From the NCBI GenBank assembly GCA_964636325.1, contig CAZWRV010000154.1, positions 1 through 9,500 on the forward strand: a stretch of DNA of 9,500 bases, written 5' to 3'. The notes below the pieces were generated by a model. The model had not been told where the DNA came from. It ran no database searches and was given only the letters and a program-made list of their open reading frames with translations. Position 1 is the stretch's first letter. Each line of letters starts with the position of its first letter. Positions 5,790 to 9,500 of this stretch are shown piece after piece. The position numbers were made by a program, and so were the translations under genes. The DNA comes from CAZWRV01 sp964636325. GTDB lineage: Bacteria; Verrucomicrobiota; Lentisphaeria; Victivallales; GWF2-50-93.

Positions 5790-6914
5790 TCACGCCGCAG
5801 GATCGCGCCTCTCCTTCGGCAGCGGCGCCGGCCTCACAAGGATTCCGCCCTGCTCGTAGGATTCTATCGCCGCGAAAGTGTATTCCAGCGTCGCAAGGGC
5901 GTCGCGTCCGGAGGCCCTCAGCTTGTGCTTGGGGACTTTGTTCGTGATGTCTTCCAGGAACGCATGTATTCGGGAAGGGAATGTGATGCCGAAGTCCGTC
6001 TTGCCAGTGTTCAGGACTTCAGGCTCCGGCGCCTTGCCCAGGACCAGCTTCGCGGGATCCGCGGCGCCCGGGGCGCCCGGCGCCGGGGTGAAGGTCAGCT
6101 TCTCGACGCAGTTCTCGATGCAGAACGTCCCCTTCGTGCCCCCTATTTCGACGCTCCACCAGCCGCCCAGTCCCATCGTGGCGTCGCCGCGCTGGCTGAA
6201 CAGGTAGCCGACCGCGTCGTTGACGAAGCGGACGTGGATGCTGTTGATCGAAACCATCACGTCGTTGGCCTTCTTGCGGAAGCTGGGCCTGCCCATGAAC
6301 GCCTGGACGTGCGTTATGTCGCCGCAGAAGTAGCGCATTATGCTGAAGGGATGCGCGAGGAAAGCCTTCACGTGGAAATACGGGAATCCGGCGACGTTCG
6401 GGCCGGTCGCCGCCCCGCCGTAGGTGAACTCCCCCCCGACGAACCCCATCCGGTGCAGGCAGAAGATCTGCTCGCCGATCTTTCCGCCGTCGATCAGCGC
6501 CTTCGCCTTCGCCGCCGGCTCGGTGAAATAATGGTTGAGGTTGCACCCGAGGTAGAGGTCCTTCTCCTGCGCGAAGGCCACCATCCGCCGAGCCTCGCTT
6601 ATGTCGTTCGATATCGGCTTCTCTACTAGCACATGCTTACCTGCGGCCAGGGCCTCCATCGCGGGCTCGAAGTGCCAGCCCCCGTTCTCGCTCCCGCCTG
6701 TCGAGACGTCCACTATGTCCAGCTCGGGATGCGCATCCAGCATGTCCTTCAGCCTGTAATACGCCTTCACCTTGTGCTTCCCGGCCGTCTCGTCGGCCCT
6801 CTCCTTGATCACGTCGCACACGGCAACCAGCTTGGCAAGCGGATCCGAGGCGTAGCAGTCCGAATGCGTCTTCCCGATGCTGTTGACACCGACCACACCG
6901 ACTTTCAGAGGCAT
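5790..6914 (-). CDS. Gfo/Idh/MocA-family NAD(P)-dependent oxidoreductase, first gene of the cluster
   Basis: A 374-residue cytoplasmic protein. The Rossmann loop is GVVGVNSIG (6-14), an imperfect GxGxxG with Asn/Ser inside. The acidic strand end is CDVIKE (33-38) and the family Lys is in EKP (98-100). The central stretch VKAFLAHPFSIMRYFCGD (182-199) keeps His188, but the Asp usually four residues earlier is Ala184 and the Asp usually three later is Ser191. A Pro/Gly/Ala-rich insert near 275-299 is encoded by a tandem 9-bp repeat (6063-6080). It is longer than its paralogue at 1136-2134, with which it shares long blocks. I chose the ATG at 6914 because GGAG lies 9 nt upstream and the domain starts there. 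The ATG at 6929 is in frame but preceded only by A-rich sequence. It is divergent from the AraC-type gene, whose product is the likely regulator. Probable role: oxidation of a sugar hydroxyl; the substrate is unknown. Confidence 0.85.
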   Translation of the reverse strand: MPLKVGVVGVNSIGKTHSDCYASDPLAKLVAVCDVIKERADETAGKHKVKAYYRLKDMLDAHPELDIVDVSTGGSENGGWHFEPAMEALAAGKHVLVEKPISNDISEARRMVAFAQEKDLYLGCNLNHYFTEPAAKAKALIDGGKIGEQIFCLHRMGFVGGEFTYGGAATGPNVAGFPYFHVKAFLAHPFSIMRYFCGDITHVQAFMGRPSFRKKANDVMVSINSIHVRFVNDAVGYLFSQRGDATMGLGGWWSVEIGGTKGTFCIENCVEKLTFTPAPGAPGAADPAKLVLGKAPEPEVLNTGKTDFGITFPSRIHAFLEDITNKVPKHKLRASGRDALATLEYTFAAIESYEQGGILVRPAPLPKERRDPAA

Positions 6915-6957
6915 ATCCGGAATCTCCATTTTGATTTTTTAAATTGAAAACTGCGAT

Positions 6958-6963
6958 ATTTTA
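6958..6963 (-). promoter_or_regulatory. Candidate -10 box for the minus-strand operon
   Basis: On the minus strand TAAAAT differs from TATAAT at one base and lies 44 bp before the ATG at 6914. No recognisable -35 stands 16-18 bp upstream of it. A poor -35 would suit a promoter that needs the divergent AraC-type activator. Weak evidence on its own. Confidence 0.3.
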
Positions 6964-6985
6964 CCCGGAATCACGGGATGGCACC

Positions 6986-7014
6986 TTGACAAAACAACCA
7001 TAAACTAGCATAAT
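6986..7014 (+). promoter_or_regulatory. Sigma-70-type promoter of the AraC-family gene
   Basis: TTGACA at 6986-6991, a 17-bp spacer, then CATAAT at 7009-7014, a perfect -35 and a 5-of-6 match to the -10. Transcription would start near 7021, giving a leader of about 65 nt. It reads away from the minus-strand operon within the shared 172-bp divergent region, a usual place for AraC-family control of both directions. Confidence 0.7.
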
Positions 7015-7030
7015 CCTTCCAAAATCCAGG

Positions 7031-7053
7031 AATAGCTCCCGAGGGGCGCTATT
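7031..7053 (+). promoter_or_regulatory. Inverted repeat in the AraC leader, possible operator or mRNA hairpin
   Basis: AATAGCTCCC (7031-7040) and GGGCGCTATT (7044-7053) pair over 10 bp with one mismatch and a 3-nt GAG loop. It lies just after the predicted transcription start and before the start codon. It could be an operator for autoregulation, or an RNA hairpin in the leader. No second copy is seen in the window. Confidence 0.35.
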
Positions 7054-7086
7054 TCACCGAAGCGACTTTATCACAGATCAAGGAAC

Positions 7087-7989
7087 ATGGAATCAACCGG
7101 GGAAGGCGGCGCCATGGGGAAGAAGAATAGGATCGGACGCCTTTCAAACGTCTTCACCGCCTGTCCGATAAGGGTGATGCGGATACCGTCGCACGGCTCC
7201 AGCCCGGAGCAGCACCGCCACAGCTTCCAGGAACTCGTCATCATCGCGGGCGGCGAAGGCAAGCACTGGGTCGGCGACGAGATCCACAGGATCGAGACGG
7301 GCGACGTGTTCGTCCTGCTGGGCGACATGAAGCACAGCTATAAGGACACCAGGGATCTCTTCCTGATCAACATCCTCTACGACATGCGCCAGATCAACTT
7401 CCCGACGGCGGACGTGGGTACGCTTCCGGGATACCATTCGCTGTTCCAGCTCGAGCCCAGGATGCGCGGCCGGAGGGACTTCAAGAACCGCCTCCGCCTT
7501 TCTCCCGAGCAGCTCGACTCCGCGCTGCGCCTGGTGGCCGAGCTCGAGGACGAGCTCAACTCCCGGAAGCCGGGATATTATTTCCTGGCGACGGCCCACC
7601 TGATGCGCCTCATCGGCTTCCTGTCGCGCTGCTATACGTCGATGGAGACAGTGGAAGGGCGCCCGTTCCAGCGGCTCGGCCGGCTCCTCGGGCACATGGA
7701 GAAGAACTATGCGGAACGCCTCAGCATCAAGGATCTGACGCGCGTGGCCTGCATGTCCCAGACCACGCTCATGAGGACCTTCAAGCAGCTCATGGGGCGC
7801 TCCCCCATCGAACATCTGATCCAGCTGAGGATTTCAAAGGCGCGGCAGCTCATGCGCCACACGGATCTCAGCATGACGGAAATCGCGCAGCGGACAGGAT
7901 TCTGCGACAGCAACTACCTGGCAAGGCAGTTCAGGAAGACCGTCGGGATATCCCCGCGGAAGTTCAGGAACCAGGCCGCGGCGAGATGA
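7087..7989 (+). CDS. AraC-family transcriptional regulator, RhaS/RhaR-like
   Basis: A 300-residue one-component regulator. The N-terminal cupin-like sensor has HRHSFQEL (43-50), GEGKHWVGDE (56-65), ETGDVFVL (70-77) and DLFLINILYD (90-99), the pattern of RhaS/RhaR-type sugar sensors. The C-terminal AraC domain (about 197-297) contains two helix-turn-helices: LSIKDLTRVACMSQTTLMR (212-230), and LSMTEIAQRTGFCDSNY (261-277) followed by FRKTVGISPRKFR. It most likely binds a sugar and activates the divergent operon, perhaps also its own promoter. AAGGA lies only 2 nt before the ATG at 7087. An ATG at 7114 has a better-spaced GGAAGG and would drop 9 residues, so the start is uncertain. The effector is unknown: the rhamnose-regulator likeness is at family level only, and no rhamnose pathway gene is present. 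Confidence 0.88.
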   Translation: MESTGEGGAMGKKNRIGRLSNVFTACPIRVMRIPSHGSSPEQHRHSFQELVIIAGGEGKHWVGDEIHRIETGDVFVLLGDMKHSYKDTRDLFLINILYDMRQINFPTADVGTLPGYHSLFQLEPRMRGRRDFKNRLRLSPEQLDSALRLVAELEDELNSRKPGYYFLATAHLMRLIGFLSRCYTSMETVEGRPFQRLGRLLGHMEKNYAERLSIKDLTRVACMSQTTLMRTFKQLMGRSPIEHLIQLRISKARQLMRHTDLSMTEIAQRTGFCDSNYLARQFRKTVGISPRKFRNQAAAR

Positions 7990-8056
7990 ACAGGCCGGAT
8001 ATCCAACGCCACCACTCAATATCCAAGCGATGAAGTGAAATGGGCACTTGAATGAA

Positions 8057-8163
8057 CCAATTTCAAAACGCGGTTGAGCACAGCTCAACCCTCCACAATT
8101 TCCGACCGTTTCGGGCGTGGGGGGCGAAGCCGAACTGAGCCGTTTTCGGAGTTTTGAAATTGG
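8057..8163. mobile_element. 107-bp MITE-like or REP-like element with 13-bp terminal inverted repeats, copy B
   Basis: CCAATTTCAAAAC (8057-8069) and GTTTTGAAATTGG (8151-8163) are perfect 13-bp inverted repeats at the two ends. Inside are an 8-bp hairpin, GGTTGAGC-ACA-GCTCAACC (8072-8090), and the block 8122-8141. Both belong to modules shared with the repeat at 6-52. It sits between the convergent ends of the AraC and GntR genes, where it may also act as a two-way terminator, though U-tracts are poor. It has no coding capacity. No clear target duplication flanks it; CTTGAAT (8047) and CTCGAAT (8164) are similar, but the first is 3 bp away from the arm. A non-autonomous mobile element is inferred, not shown. 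Confidence 0.55.
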
Positions 8164-8179
8164 CTCGAATATCGGACAT

Positions 8180-9298
8180 TCACACCCGCTTCCTGCGGTT
8201 GCGCCAGGTCGTCCCCCCGACGATGAACTTGGGGCGGAGGAGCAGGGGCTTGTATGTCCGCCTCTTCGCAAACCATCTGAGGCATGTTTCGGCCAGCAGG
8301 CGCCCGTATTTTTCGGGAGTATGCTCTATCCTTGAAATGGGAGTGCGCCAGACGGGGATATTACCCCTGTTTGCAAGCGACACCAATTGAATGTCCTTGG
8401 GGATGTCGACCCCGGCGTCCTGGAACGCCACAAGCATGCCCCTTGTAAAGAAATCGTCCATGGACAGAAACATGTCGGGAAGGCGCTCCTTGGAGCCTAG
8501 AAGAGCCTTCGCGCTCCTGTAGCCCCTCAATTCCATCATGTTGACGCCTTCGAGACGGCCCGCAGGCTCGTCTCCGGCGCCTGTGCCGATGAAGCTGCAG
8601 CGTATCCCCCTGCCGTCCATCGCCTCGGCAAGCTTCCGCACATAGGGGTGCGCCTGGGGGGAAGGGCATACGCACACTTCGCGGACGCCGCTGGCCTGGC
8701 AGTGCTTGGCAAGCGCCTTGAAGGCGGGAGCCACGTCCATGACGACGGAGGCAACAGCTCCATGAGCGGTATCGCCGTCCATATCCGGAAAGGCATGGAC
8801 GAATGGAATCTCCCTCGACTTGAATATCTCGGATAATGGGACATGCCCCAAGGAATCGATCACGGCCATGTTGACATGCTGGGTGTCGAGGATGTCGAGA
8901 ATGGTCTGGAGCTGCGACGGCAATACCGTGGTGACACGGCACTTGTTGTCGTTCAAGGTCCTGACGAAGCTGTCGGTTATCGCGGCGAAATAGAACGATG
9001 GTCCGAGGCCGTAGGATATGTAGATTACGTGCCTCTGAAGCTCCCCGTGCGGAGCGTCTGGAACAACTATTCCCAGGCGCCTGTTGACGTTCACTATCCC
9101 CTTGGACGCAAGCTGCCTGAAGGCGTTGCGCACAACCATCACGCTCACACCGAGCTGCCCGGATATCTCAAGGAGCGTCGGCAGCTTGTCGCCCGGCAAA
9201 TAGTATCCGGAGCGCACCGCGCCGATGGTCCCCTTCACAATCTGATCCGTGAAGCTGTAGACGGAATTGCTTTTTATTTTGAACGGCAGTTTCTTCAT
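8180..9298 (-). CDS. GntR-family regulator with LacI-like ligand-binding domain
   Basis: A 372-residue regulator. Residues 12-80 form a GntR winged helix: SFTDQIVKGTIGAVRSGYY (15-33), LPGDKLPTLLEISGQLGVS (34-52), VMVVRNAFRQLASKGIV (53-69) and the wing up to LGIVV. The rest (about 88-365) is a periplasmic-binding-protein/LacI-type sensor, with SMDDFFTRGMLVAFQDAGV (279-297), PKDIQLVSL (300-308) and PLLLRPKFIVGGTTW (351-365) near the end. This architecture is like AraR of Bacillus and usually represses sugar genes until a sugar binds. The ATG at 9298 is chosen because a consensus promoter lies just upstream; a longer in-frame start at 9391 would lie outside the transcript. No good Shine-Dalgarno is seen. 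It converges on the AraC gene, so its target may be itself or genes outside the window to the right. Confidence 0.85.
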   Translation of the reverse strand: MKKLPFKIKSNSVYSFTDQIVKGTIGAVRSGYYLPGDKLPTLLEISGQLGVSVMVVRNAFRQLASKGIVNVNRRLGIVVPDAPHGELQRHVIYISYGLGPSFYFAAITDSFVRTLNDNKCRVTTVLPSQLQTILDILDTQHVNMAVIDSLGHVPLSEIFKSREIPFVHAFPDMDGDTAHGAVASVVMDVAPAFKALAKHCQASGVREVCVCPSPQAHPYVRKLAEAMDGRGIRCSFIGTGAGDEPAGRLEGVNMMELRGYRSAKALLGSKERLPDMFLSMDDFFTRGMLVAFQDAGVDIPKDIQLVSLANRGNIPVWRTPISRIEHTPEKYGRLLAETCLRWFAKRRTYKPLLLRPKFIVGGTTWRNRRKRV

Positions 9299-9323
9299 GT
9301 AAAAGACAAGATGGGGTTTTGTG

Positions 9324-9352
9324 ATTATACATTGATATGCTCGGAATGTCAA
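9324..9352 (-). promoter_or_regulatory. Consensus sigma-70-type promoter of the GntR-family gene
   Basis: On the minus strand TTGACA (9347-9352) is followed by a 17-bp spacer and TATAAT (9324-9329): every element matches the consensus. Transcription would start near 9317, about 19 nt before the ATG at 9298. So strong a promoter on a regulator suggests that it is normally held down, perhaps by autorepression, but no clear operator palindrome is visible across it. Confidence 0.85.
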
Positions 9353-9466
9353 GCCATATCGGAAGGCCGGGCTGACACAAAACCAGGTCAATCGCTTATA
9401 AGCCTGCTGCGGATTTCGAGAACCCTCCGACCTTGCTTAAAGCAGATTAGTCCCTTAAAAAAATAC

Positions 9467-9495
9467 TTGGAAAATGTTTTTGTCGAAAATATAAA
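9467..9495 (+). promoter_or_regulatory. Candidate promoter reading out of the window to the right
   Basis: TTGGAA (9467-9472), a 17-bp spacer and TATAAA (9490-9495) match the sigma-70 pattern at 4 of 6 and 5 of 6 bases, in an AT-rich stretch unlike the rest of the window. The transcript would start about at the right edge. If real, it serves a gene divergent from the GntR-type regulator and a likely target of it. The stretch is AT-rich, so chance matches are easier. Confidence 0.45.
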
Positions 9496-9500
9496 TGGCG

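Noticed and set aside
5706..6629. A 307-codon plus-strand frame opposite the first oxidoreductase; similar ones at 1691-2257, 3933-4721 and 4961-5716
   Set aside because: Low-complexity Arg/Leu/Val-rich translations with no domain. The opposite strand carries recognised family motifs throughout.
7144..7815. A 223-codon minus-strand frame opposite the AraC gene
   Set aside because: The plus strand encodes cupin and double helix-turn-helix motifs; the antisense product has no family character.
7990..8056. A rho-independent terminator for the AraC gene
   Set aside because: Only a 5-bp AAGTG/CACTT stem and no T-run; the stronger structure is the neighbouring repeat element.
9299..9391. An N-terminal extension of the GntR protein starting at 9391
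   Set aside because: It lies on and upstream of a perfect promoter and shows no family similarity; the winged helix starts soon after the ATG at 9298.

Overview
The window is a GC-rich accessory segment from what looks like a Gram-negative anaerobe of the PVC group. Lentisphaerota/Victivallales or Kiritimatiellota is my best guess. It rests on three things: the gene mix (several Gfo/Idh/MocA dehydrogenases, a sulfatase-fold enzyme, a GntR regulator with a sugar-binding-protein-like sensor), the Shine-Dalgarno style, and spacers full of palindromic repeats. No rRNA or other marker gene is present, so this is an inference.

Layout. Positions 1-342 hold no gene and are packed with palindromes and imperfect repeats. 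Six genes then read leftward on the minus strand. In transcription order they are: Gfo/Idh/MocA oxidoreductase (5790-6914), TIM-barrel sugar isomerase/epimerase-like protein (4925-5722), a second, divergent Gfo/Idh/MocA oxidoreductase (3756-4817), a sulfatase-superfamily hydrolase (2310-3713), a third Gfo/Idh/MocA oxidoreductase related to the first (1136-2134), and a small P-loop sulfotransferase (343-1080). The gaps are 42-175 bp. Three of them carry short stable hairpins, and the widest, between the hydrolase and the third oxidoreductase, carries a nested set of inverted repeats. An AraC/RhaS-like regulator (7087-7989, plus strand) is divergent from this cluster and has a near-consensus promoter. 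A GntR-type regulator with a LacI-like sensor (8180-9298, minus strand) converges on it and has a perfect TTGACA-17-TATAAT promoter. A 107-bp element bounded by a perfect 13-bp inverted repeat lies between the two regulators. It shares two sequence modules with the repeat patch at position 1.

Working model (inference). The AraC protein senses a sugar-like ligand and controls a cytoplasmic operon that oxidises, isomerises or eliminates, and re-reduces a carbohydrate. The oxidoreductase plus TIM-barrel pairing resembles known 3-keto-glycoside chemistry. The sulfatase-fold enzyme would remove a substituent, but it has Thr where sulfatases have the Cys/Ser that becomes formylglycine, and Tyr where they have the partner Arg. 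It is therefore probably not an ordinary sulfatase. None of the proteins shows a signal peptide, and no transporter or glycoside hydrolase is in view.
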